Source: Hyunsoonleella flava
Lineage (GTDB): Bacteria; Bacteroidota; Bacteroidia; Flavobacteriales; Flavobacteriaceae
Direction of reading: 5' to 3'
Length of the DNA: 64,000 nucleotides
NCBI RefSeq assembly: GCF_004310325.1
Contig: NZ_SIRT01000001.1
Location: forward strand, 496,001-560,000
In this document: one piece after another, positions 36,196 through 44,121 of the stretch
Position numbering within the stretch: the first letter of the stretch is position 1
Layout of the letters: every line of letters begins with the position of its first letter
Notes under the pieces: model-generated
What the model saw: only the letters and a program-made list of their open reading frames with translations
The model's database searches: none
Told to the model about the DNA's origin: nothing
Position numbers and translations under genes: made by a program

Positions 36196-36909
36196 TTAGC
36201 TTAACGCCTCCAAAAATTTTGAAATCACTTTTATTTTTCGTGAAGACACTGGCACTTTATCACCATTTTCCATAGTAATTCCTGTTTGTGTATGTCTATT
36301 AAGCATTTTAATACAATTGGCATTTACTAAATGTGCATTATGAACCCTTAAAAAGTTTTTGTCTTCCAATAAATCCGTAAAATGTTTTAAGTTTTTTGAA
36401 GCCATGTATTCTGTTTCAGAAGTAATAATTTTTGTGTAGGCACCATCTGCCTCACAACGAATAATAGAGTTAACATCCAACAAAATGGATGTATCCTGAT
36501 TTTTGATAACAATTTTGTTTATGTTATTAGATATCGGCGATGTTGAGGTATTCAACTCGTTCTGTAAGGTATTAATCACTTTTATTAAATCGAAAGGGTT
36601 AACGGGTTTTAATAAATAATCTTCTGGTCGATGTTTAATGGCCTTTATGGCATAGTCTTTATGCGCCGTGATGAAAACAAGTTTAAAATGTATTTCTGAA
36701 AAAAGATGAACTAAATCCAACCCAGTGCCATCTCCCATTTCTATATCCAATAGCACAATATCTGGATTTGTTTCCGTAATTAATTTATGCCCAGATAAGA
36801 CGCTATTTGCTTCGACAAACTCAAAAGAATTCTTAAAATTATGTTCAATAATATTTTTTATTGAGCTCCTTACAGCTTTATTATCGTCTATGATGGCAAT
36901 TTTTTTCAT
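36196..36909 (-). CDS. LytTR-type response regulator
   Basis: This 237-residue protein has an N-terminal receiver (IAIIDDNKAV; phospho-Asp in IVLLDIEMGDG; Lys in DYLLKPVNPF) and a C-terminal LytTR DNA-binding domain (about 130-237; FLRVHNAHLVNANCI, GDKVPVSSRK). Its start overlaps the end of the sensor kinase gene by four bases, so they form a two-component pair. The LytTR half is closely similar to that of the fused protein at 31981. Confidence 0.93.
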   Translation of the reverse strand: MKKIAIIDDNKAVRSSIKNIIEHNFKNSFEFVEANSVLSGHKLITETNPDIVLLDIEMGDGTGLDLVHLFSEIHFKLVFITAHKDYAIKAIKHRPEDYLLKPVNPFDLIKVINTLQNELNTSTSPISNNINKIVIKNQDTSILLDVNSIIRCEADGAYTKIITSETEYMASKNLKHFTDLLEDKNFLRVHNAHLVNANCIKMLNRHTQTGITMENGDKVPVSSRKIKVISKFLEALS

Positions 36910-38843
36910 AAATACATCAGCGGTAGTTTTATAATTACTTGATAGGTGTGTTCCTTAAAGCCGTAATATAAAAAGTTTTTAGGCAATTCCTTTTTGGTAT
37001 ATGTATTTTCAAGACGTTGTTTTACGATTTGGTTAGATCGTGATTTATGGTTTTTTGTTTTGGGCTTGGCAGTAGAACTTCCATTATCTGTTATAGTAAT
37101 TTGAAGACCAAAATCTTCCTTGGTTGCGTTAATATTTATAACTGCTGTTTTGGTTTGGTTGGCAAAACCATGCACAAAGCAATTTTCTATGAATGTTTGG
37201 GTAATTAAAGACGGTACCAATGCCGAATTTAAAGATGCGTCGCATACAACCTCCAGTTGCAAAGGCACATCCATTTTTAGCTCTTGTATATTACAATATT
37301 GCTCAATAAATTTTAGCTCTTCTTGAAGTGTCCAATTAGCCTCGAAGGTAGAATCCAAGATACTTCGCATCATTTGCGATAAATCTGATAGATAGGCTGT
37401 GGCTTTATTAGGGTCTGACTTGTCATACAAAAAAGGATAAATAGCATTGATGCTGTTTGAAATAAAATGGGGATTGAGTTGTGACCTATGCAATGAAGCC
37501 TTAGTTTTTGCCAAATTTAGTTCTGATGCCAATACTTTATTTTTTTTCTTGAAAAATAGGAAACCTAAAATACCTATGCCTAACAAGCTAATAATACCAA
37601 GAATGAAGTAAATGGTTCTGGCTGTATTTTTTAGGGTTTCATTGTTTAGTTTTTGTGCTATAAGTGCAGCTTCCTTTTTTTCGGTTTCATATTTTATTTC
37701 CAGTTCATTTAAAGCCTCTATTTGCTTTTCTTCTTTTGCTTTATTAAAATTTGCAGTCATTTTTTCATGATACTCAAGAGCCAAATCATGCCTTTTGGCT
37801 GTTTTACATACATAGTATGCCAAATAATATCTATCTCCTTTCTTATAATAACTAGGTTCTTTTAAAATATCGAGTAAAATAGAATCTTTATAACGTAATG
37901 CTACTTCAGTATTATTTTCCTTTAAGTAAACGTAGGCAAATGTATTATACAAATTACGCAAACTTGTTGCATCTATCTTATCTCTATATTTTAGAGCTTC
38001 ATTGTAATATGTCTTGGCTTCCTCAACGTCATCATCAATGAAATACATTTTACCTTTAATTCTTAAAAGGTCGGCAACAAGGGAAGCATTATTTTCAGAC
38101 TTACCATAATTAATGCCCTTTTCTGCATAGTACAGTACCGAATCTTTTAGAAAAGGACTATCTGGGTTTTTAAACCTTTTTCGTTCAAAAAAATCCACCA
38201 TATGCGTATAAACATTGTTTTTTGTTTCTGCTGGCACATCAATGGTGTTATCTAAAATAATGTCGTAAGCCTTATCTAAATAGTATTTCTGTTTGTCATC
38301 ATCATCATGGTACGCAAACGTATAAGATAACTTAAAGTAGGCCGTTGCCAATTGACTTTTGTTATTGGCGTCTTCTGCTATTTTTAAGGCCTTAAGACCA
38401 TATTCAATAGAATTAACAGGGTCGTTGTTGTCTGAATAGTAATGACTTAATCGTAGTAAAGCAGAAAACTCGAGATTTAAATCCTTTAATTGTTTGGCAA
38501 CATTATACGCTTTTGTATTATAATAAAATGCTGAATCCATTTTATTATGCAGTTGGTAGCTAGTAGCTAAAGCTCCATAAGCAGTACTTGATTGCGATAA
38601 AAAATTATTTTTTTCTGATAATTTAATTGCTTTTTTAGCAATATTCATCATAGAATCCACATTTCTCTCTTGTAGATAGTAAAAATCAAATAATTCTAAT
38701 AGATTATTTATTTTAATACTGTCTTGTTGACGCTCTTTTTGTGATTTAAATTTTAATTCAATATTTTGATTTTGAGCATATAAAGATTGCGTGTTTAGCC
38801 AAAAACAAGTAATTAGTATTGCATATTTATAGTATACGGTCAG
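36906..38843 (-). CDS. LytS-type sensor histidine kinase with TPR domain; start codon unclear
   Basis: From the first usable ATG (38660) the product is 584 residues: TPR repeats, a coil, a membrane span (about 350-370), the His box LHRSQLNPHF and an HATPase domain with N-box TFIENCFVHGF and a modified G1 box (DNGSS rather than DNGxG). Reading upstream in frame adds a signal peptide (KYAILITCFWLNTQSLYAQ) and a TPR lead-in without any stop. That leader has no ATG, GTG or TTG; the codon where ATG is expected (38829-38831) reads TAT, and a CTG occurs at 38841-38843. Either translation starts at a rare codon, the start has been lost, or there is a sequence error. Confidence 0.75.
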   Translation of the reverse strand: MTVYYKYAILITCFWLNTQSLYAQNQNIELKFKSQKERQQDSIKINNLLELFDFYYLQERNVDSMMNIAKKAIKLSEKNNFLSQSSTAYGALATSYQLHNKMDSAFYYNTKAYNVAKQLKDLNLEFSALLRLSHYYSDNNDPVNSIEYGLKALKIAEDANNKSQLATAYFKLSYTFAYHDDDDKQKYYLDKAYDIILDNTIDVPAETKNNVYTHMVDFFERKRFKNPDSPFLKDSVLYYAEKGINYGKSENNASLVADLLRIKGKMYFIDDDVEEAKTYYNEALKYRDKIDATSLRNLYNTFAYVYLKENNTEVALRYKDSILLDILKEPSYYKKGDRYYLAYYVCKTAKRHDLALEYHEKMTANFNKAKEEKQIEALNELEIKYETEKKEAALIAQKLNNETLKNTARTIYFILGIISLLGIGILGFLFFKKKNKVLASELNLAKTKASLHRSQLNPHFISNSINAIYPFLYDKSDPNKATAYLSDLSQMMRSILDSTFEANWTLQEELKFIEQYCNIQELKMDVPLQLEVVCDASLNSALVPSLITQTFIENCFVHGFANQTKTAVININATKEDFGLQITITDNGSSTAKPKTKNHKSRSNQIVKQRLENTYTKKELPKNFLYYGFKEHTYQVIIKLPLMYL

Positions 38844-38895
38844 CGAGAAGTAATTATGATTATTGCAAAGATAATTTTAATATTGAATTATTTAG

Positions 38896-39085
38896 CCATT
38901 GCACACACATTCCACTACTCTCCTATCGTCGCTTTGTAAAAAGCGTGTGCCATTAACCTTGCAGAAGAAACTTTTGAGAATAAATTTTTCAAGAAACTCT
39001 AGTAATAACTTTGCCCGCACTACACCTCGCTCCTACTTCAAAAGGTCTAGCAGATCTTTATCATTCGGACGTATTCAAATCAAGT
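38896..39085 (+). repeat. Dispersed intergenic repeat, copy 5 (truncated)
   Basis: This copy shares the left part with the others and the 60-bp insert with copy 4 (here AAAAGGTCT-AGC-AGATCTTTA), then breaks off at CAAATCAAGTTA before the hairpin. A 91-codon open frame over it (38899-39174) has no protein character. Confidence 0.65.
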
Positions 39086-39159
39086 TATCTCTCGACTACG
39101 CCCGACGCAGACGCCATAATGTGGGTTATGATGTGGTTTCTGTAATTGCAGATATAGCA

Positions 39160-39190
39160 AAAGCGAGCACCTAAACTAAGTCCTCGCTTT
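39160..39190 (-). terminator. Terminator of the VKA-repeat lipoprotein gene
   Basis: AAAGCGAG and CTCGCTTT form an 8-bp stem 27 bp beyond the stop of the minus-strand gene at 39217, and the minus-strand side ends in CGCTTTT. Confidence 0.6.
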
Positions 39191-39216
39191 CCATATTACT
39201 AATGCTTTAATTATAA

Positions 39217-40368
39217 CTATTGACTAATAGCCTTTAAGTGTGCATACACAGGGTTACCTTTAACCCGCATTTCAATTTTTCTTTCAAAAATCTTGATGCC
39301 TTTTACGGCGTTAAGCTTCCCATCTGGCGAAAAGGCTTTTACTGCATATAAGTCGCCATTTTCAGTTACAGCTTTTACATTAACGATGTTACCTTCGCGA
39401 CTGATGCCTTTTATTTCTAGTGTGGCATTGTCTTCGGTTATGGCCTTAACGTCGTAAATAGTGCCATCTGCCCCTATGGCCTTAACAGGCGCATGTTCGT
39501 CTTCGGTATCCATTATTTTCACAGCTAATTCTGCCTCTCCTTCGAATGCCCTAATATTCATAAGGCTATGTTGCTTAGAATCCTGTGTAGCTTTTACATC
39601 TAGCATATTACCTTCGGCATCAAAGGCTTTGATATCTAGATTTTTACCGTCGGGCGTTACAGCTTTAATATTCCAAATAATTCTTTTAAAATTAGGCTTG
39701 TACGGTGGCTTTGTGATATTACGCTTTGGCATTACAAAGTTATCTTCGTTTGGTGCAGGATGCATTGCTTTTACGTGGGCATAAATCTGGCTACCTCTTA
39801 AACTCATTTCCTTGTCCTGTGGATTAATTTTTATGCCCTTAATATCGTTTGATTTTCCGCTAGGTGACAAGGCTTTTACCGCATAGAACTTTCCTTTTTG
39901 GGTTACAGCTTTCATAATTACAACATTACCAAACCTTCTAACACCTATAATTTGATGCTGCTCGCCTTCTGGTGTTACGGCCTTAAGCTTGTAGGTGTTG
40001 CCCTTTTGGCTAATGGCCACTACAGGGCTAAATTGTTTTTTGCTAACCAATATTTTAACGGGTAAACGCTCACCTTCCATAAATGCTTTTACATCTAGCA
40101 ATTGGTCTTGTTCGGAATTTTGAACTGCCTTAACATCGAATCCATTTCCTGCATTATCAAAAATTTTGATATCCAAACTTTTACCGTTGGGCTGAATGGC
40201 TTTTACGTTCCAGAAGATGTCTTTAAATTTTACAACGTTCTCTGTTTCGGTTTTTGTGGTTTTATCTTTTGAAGTGCCTTCTTTACAGCCAATTACTGCA
40301 AATAACATGATAAGCATACACAATTTATAACCTATTATTTTGATGACTAATTGGGCTGAATTTTTCAT
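39217..40368 (-). CDS. Lipoprotein made of two copies of a VKA-repeat domain
   Basis: The start at 40368 gives a lipoprotein leader (LIMLFAVIGC). The 383-residue product consists of about 16 short strand repeats of the form (D/N)-(V/I)-K-A-(V/I/F)-x-x-x-G-x, such as FYAVKALSPSGKSNDIKGI. The whole first half (from FWNVKAIQPNGKSLDIKIF to IYAHVKAMHP) is repeated in the second (from IWNIKAVTPDGKNLDIKAF to VYAHLKAISQ). This suggests an extended beta-solenoid or beta-propeller at the cell envelope. I do not know its function. It is a single gene with its own terminator. Confidence 0.75.
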   Translation of the reverse strand: MKNSAQLVIKIIGYKLCMLIMLFAVIGCKEGTSKDKTTKTETENVVKFKDIFWNVKAIQPNGKSLDIKIFDNAGNGFDVKAVQNSEQDQLLDVKAFMEGERLPVKILVSKKQFSPVVAISQKGNTYKLKAVTPEGEQHQIIGVRRFGNVVIMKAVTQKGKFYAVKALSPSGKSNDIKGIKINPQDKEMSLRGSQIYAHVKAMHPAPNEDNFVMPKRNITKPPYKPNFKRIIWNIKAVTPDGKNLDIKAFDAEGNMLDVKATQDSKQHSLMNIRAFEGEAELAVKIMDTEDEHAPVKAIGADGTIYDVKAITEDNATLEIKGISREGNIVNVKAVTENGDLYAVKAFSPDGKLNAVKGIKIFERKIEMRVKGNPVYAHLKAISQ

Positions 40369-40512
40369 GATACTGTTATTAAGTTTAGAATACACTAAAA
40401 TTATAAAACCATAGCGTGGTTTTTTATGATTTTCGTCATAAACGGAAACTGTTTGGAGGCCTCTGTAAATACACGAAAATTTTTGGGTTGAAAAACACTA
40501 CTGGCAAACATA

Positions 40513-40720
40513 TCCCGCGTTAGGAATTGCAACGGCATCCTTTTTAAACTTTGAATAACGAAAGTATTAAAGTGCTTAAATATATGAGATTGCTACGTCG
40601 TGAATTCCTCGCAATGACATCTTTTTTAAAAAGATATAGCCCTCAGACTACGCTCAGGATAAACTTCAGCCCGACCCGAGCGTGCAAGTTTGATATAACG
40701 CGCTAGGGTACCATCGAAGG
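40513..40720. repeat. Cluster of short REP-like intergenic repeats
   Basis: Three short elements of types common between genes in this phylum are nested here: CCCGCGTTAGGAATTGCAAC at 40513, ATTGCTACGTCG..CCTCGCAATGACA near 40588-40619, and CCTCAGACTACGCTCAGG at 40641 followed by CAGCCCGACCCGAGCG. They occupy the 500-bp gap between the divergent genes at 39217 and 40895. No coding sequence is seen in the rest of the gap. Confidence 0.5.
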
Positions 40721-40894
40721 GAAGGCCCAAATACATATACTAAGGAGTTTCAGACTTCAAACTTAAAGTAGTTGATATCCTTTACTGTACACACTTCTGC
40801 AGGTTAGCGTATAAAATGGTATTTTGTATAATAAGGGATGTTGTGGACGTATTTTGCCCATATTTTTAGTTAATTTGTAGTCTAATTATTATGC

Positions 40895-42985
40895 ATGTCT
40901 TTCCAAACTAATTCCCGTCATTTTTTCACCATTATTTTTATTTTTTGTTTCTGCGTGTTGCATGCCCAGATTAAAACTAGTAATACGCCGCAATGGGTGA
41001 TCCAACAAACGTATGAAAAGAACCCAGCGATAGACTTAAACGAAATATCGTATGGCTTATTAACATTGCTTAGTGATGAGCAGATACATATACCTAAACA
41101 AGAGCGTTACTTGCGTGTTGTGCGTAAAATAACGGATAATGTTGGTGTGCAGGATGGTTCGGCTATTTCTATTAATTACGACCCTACGTACCAAACTTTG
41201 TTTTTACATAACATTACGGTGATTAGAAATGGAGAGACTATTAATAAGCTTAATGTAAACGATTTTCAGAGCATACGGCAAGAATCTAACGCAGAGAGTT
41301 ATATTTATGACGGTAGCCTTAATGCCATTGCTAATTTATCTGATATACGTAACGGAGACATTTTAGATGTAAGCTATACGATTAAAGGGTTCAACCCGAT
41401 TCATGGTACTCATTTTTCTGGGGGGACTACACTAAATGATTTTCAGCCTGTAGGCAAAATTAATTATTACCTTATTTCTGATAAGCAGTTGCAGTACAAA
41501 CTCCTAAATTCTGATATTACTCCAAAAATAGGACGTTATAAAGGGTATACTACTTATCAGTGGCATGCAATGGAAACTGAAGCGCCAGAGTTTGAAGAGA
41601 ATACACCTATGTGGTACATGCCCTACCACAACCTGTTTGTTAGTGATTTTAAAAGTTGGGATGCTGTGGTAGATTGGGCTTTAAAAATTTACCAAGACAA
41701 CGTAAAGCCATCTCAAGCACTACTGGAAAAAATTGAGCAAATAAAAAATAGTTCAGAGTATGAAGGTGAACGCATTTTTGCCACTCTTAAATTTGTACAA
41801 GATGACATTAGGTATCTAGGTTTGGAATCTGGTATAGGCGCATACAAGCCTTTTTCACCTAATAAAGTACTTGAGCAACGCTTTGGAGATTGCAAGGATA
41901 AAAGTTGGCTTATGGTGACCATGCTTCGTAATATGGGCATTAAGGCTTACCCAGTGCTGATTAACAGCATCTATGGCGAATCACTTCACCAGTTTTTACC
42001 CTCACCAAAAGTGTTTGATCATGTGGTTGTAAAAGTGGTGGATAGCACCGATACAAATTTGTTCTATGACCCAACTAACAGTAATCAGTTTGGGAATTAT
42101 AAATCGGTTTCATTTCCAAATTATGGCAAAGCTTTAGTGGTTAAAAAAGGTACTACAGCTTTAGAGCAGGTTACCCCTAAAAGTGAAAATTTAGTAGAAG
42201 TTTTTGATACTTATGATTTGCCCACTGTTGGTGGTTCTGGTACGCTAAATACGATGACAGTTTATAAAGAAGCAGAAGCTGATGTGATACGGGCACGCTA
42301 TAAATCCAGCAGTTTGTCATCATTAAGTAAAGATTTTAAGAATTATTATGATAACCTTTATGACGGTGTTGAAGTTTTAAAAGACCCCATTTTTGATGAT
42401 GATAGTTTGGTAAATGAAATACTGGTTGAGGAGTCTTATAAAATTAGCGATTTATGGACACCAATGGTTGGTAACGATAAGAACATTAGCGTAGAGTTTT
42501 ATCCATACAGTATTTTGGACGTGTTTGTTATACCTGATGAAAAAGAACGAAAAACACCGTTTGCCTTATATTACCCAACGCATAAAAAACATCAGATTAC
42601 CGTTAAATTACCAAGACGCTGGAGTTTTAAGTTAGATAAGGTGAATGTAAACTCTAAAAGTTTTGATTTTTCAATGACTTCTAAAATGAATCCTTCAAAG
42701 GATATTCTTTATCTTAATTATGAATATCAAAATAAAACCAGCTATGTAAAACCTGAGGATTTTGAAGATTACTACACTAAAATTAAAGAGGTAGAGCAAA
42801 TCATGGCTTACTACATCTATATTCCTAAGAGTGAAGCTAATAGTGGTAATTTTAGCACGCCAATACTTAGTGAAAATGTAGCCTCTAGCATCACTGCTAT
42901 ACTGTATTGGATTATTGGTGCTATGGCTGTAGTTGTAATTGGTCTGGTTATTTTTGTAGTAAAGAGCAATAAAAACAGAAGTTAA
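40895..42985 (+). CDS. DUF3857 transglutaminase-like envelope protein
   Basis: This 696-residue protein has a signal peptide (VLHAQ), a DUF3857 beta domain (about 60-250), a transglutaminase core (about 285-400) with Cys333 in RFGDCKDKS, His in KVFDHVVVKV and Asp in FYDPTNSNQFG, a C-terminal beta region and one final membrane span (about 663-685). The catalytic triad appears complete, so it may be an active protein cross-linker or a cysteine peptidase-like enzyme in the periplasm. It is monocistronic. Confidence 0.85.
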   Translation: MSFQTNSRHFFTIIFIFCFCVLHAQIKTSNTPQWVIQQTYEKNPAIDLNEISYGLLTLLSDEQIHIPKQERYLRVVRKITDNVGVQDGSAISINYDPTYQTLFLHNITVIRNGETINKLNVNDFQSIRQESNAESYIYDGSLNAIANLSDIRNGDILDVSYTIKGFNPIHGTHFSGGTTLNDFQPVGKINYYLISDKQLQYKLLNSDITPKIGRYKGYTTYQWHAMETEAPEFEENTPMWYMPYHNLFVSDFKSWDAVVDWALKIYQDNVKPSQALLEKIEQIKNSSEYEGERIFATLKFVQDDIRYLGLESGIGAYKPFSPNKVLEQRFGDCKDKSWLMVTMLRNMGIKAYPVLINSIYGESLHQFLPSPKVFDHVVVKVVDSTDTNLFYDPTNSNQFGNYKSVSFPNYGKALVVKKGTTALEQVTPKSENLVEVFDTYDLPTVGGSGTLNTMTVYKEAEADVIRARYKSSSLSSLSKDFKNYYDNLYDGVEVLKDPIFDDDSLVNEILVEESYKISDLWTPMVGNDKNISVEFYPYSILDVFVIPDEKERKTPFALYYPTHKKHQITVKLPRRWSFKLDKVNVNSKSFDFSMTSKMNPSKDILYLNYEYQNKTSYVKPEDFEDYYTKIKEVEQIMAYYIYIPKSEANSGNFSTPILSENVASSITAILYWIIGAMAVVVIGLVIFVVKSNKNRS

Positions 42986-43122
42986 GTTTAGCTTCTATTA
43001 CGTTGTGGCATAAAAAAGTCGAACAATCTCGATAGTATTCAAGATTATTCGCCCCCTAATTAATCAATGGCGCTTTTTATATGGCGGCGCTCATGGAGAA
43101 GCCTTTTAAGCGCTTATCGATT

Positions 43123-43260
43123 TTAAATTGAACCATCTTCTGAATCTTCATCATGATGATGCGCATTGTTTCTGGTAAGATACCGGCTAACGAAAACAAA
43201 AATTACGAAACCAATATTTAGAAAAACTAAGGCGTAGAATATATAGTCTTTTGTAGTCAA
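43123..43260 (-). CDS. Possible 45-residue single-span membrane protein (TTG start)
   Basis: A minus-strand frame reads (M)TTKDYIFYALVFLNIGFVIFV, continuing to a basic end of the span (SRYLTRNN) and a His/Asp/Glu tail (AHHHDEDSEDGSI). This is a convincing membrane segment with a positive-inside end and a possible metal-binding tail. The only start is TTG preceded by AAAGG. It lies 120 bp downstream of the LytTR response regulator gene, on the same strand. The remainder of the gap 42986-43380 shows nothing I can support. Confidence 0.4.
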   Translation of the reverse strand: MTTKDYIFYALVFLNIGFVIFVFVSRYLTRNNAHHHDEDSEDGSI

Positions 43261-43380
43261 ACCTTTGAAGTTAACAATAGCAAATTATTTTTTGCAAAGT
43301 TACGCCTTTATTTAGTTAATTCTGATAACCACTATTTGTTTCTTATTGTATAGATATTGCTTTTTACTACTAAGGTTTTA

Positions 43381-44121
43381 CTAGGGCTTGTTCCAATTTA
43401 AAAATACTGAAACAAAGTGGTCTTTTTTCCTGGAAGATACTGGGATTTTTTTTCCATTTTCTAAGTAGATGGTACCGGACTTTTCGTATTTATCTATATA
43501 ATTGAGGTTCACTATATAGGATTGATGTGGACGGACAAAATTGGATTTGGTGAGCTGCTCCTCATACTCTTTAAGTGTTTTTGAAACCAAATACTTCTTA
43601 CCATTATCGCAATAAAACGTGGTATAGCCTTTATCTGATTCGCAATACAAAAGCTGGTTTAAATCTATAACTTGAAAACTATCATGCAGCGATAGTACCA
43701 ATTTAGAGCTATCGTTGTGCCACACCGCCTTGGCTGTTTTAATTTGCTCTTTCTGGTCTGTTACCGAAAGGTGTTTCACTTTGTTTAGCGCAGCTTCTAG
43801 CTCTTCTATATCCACAGGTTTTAAAATATAATCTACTGCACCACTTTTAAGGGCTTTAAGAGCGTATTCCTCATAGGCAGTAATAAATATGACTTTAAAA
43901 TTTAGATGTTCGGTTTGTTCTAAAAACTCAAAAGCATTACCATCAGTAAGATTTATATCCAAAAAAATGAGTTCTGGTTTGCAGGCATTGGCGACTACTA
44001 CAGCTTCTTTTACAGAGGCGCACTCCCCTATCACTTCTATATCTGAAGTAATAGATTTTAGCAGATTGCGCAACCCTTTTCTAATGTATGCTTTGTCCTC
44101 AACCAGTAGTGTTTTCATCAC
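43381..44121 (-). CDS. LytTR-type response regulator
   Basis: This 246-residue protein has a receiver (LLVEDKAYIRKG; phospho-Asp in LIFLDINLTDG; DYILKPVDIEEL) and a LytTR domain (about 140-246; FVRPHQSYIVNLNYI, GKKIPVSSRKKDH). Its start overlaps the sensor kinase stop by four bases, so it is the partner of that kinase. Confidence 0.93.
   Translation of the reverse strand: MMKTLLVEDKAYIRKGLRNLLKSITSDIEVIGECASVKEAVVVANACKPELIFLDINLTDGNAFEFLEQTEHLNFKVIFITAYEEYALKALKSGAVDYILKPVDIEELEAALNKVKHLSVTDQKEQIKTAKAVWHNDSSKLVLSLHDSFQVIDLNQLLYCESDKGYTTFYCDNGKKYLVSKTLKEYEEQLTKSNFVRPHQSYIVNLNYIDKYEKSGTIYLENGKKIPVSSRKKDHFVSVFLNWNKP

Noticed and set aside
38899-39174. 91-codon open frame on the plus strand
   Set aside because: It lies over repeat copy 5 and a terminator; its composition (Ser/Arg-rich, no hydrophobic core) is that of translated repeat DNA.
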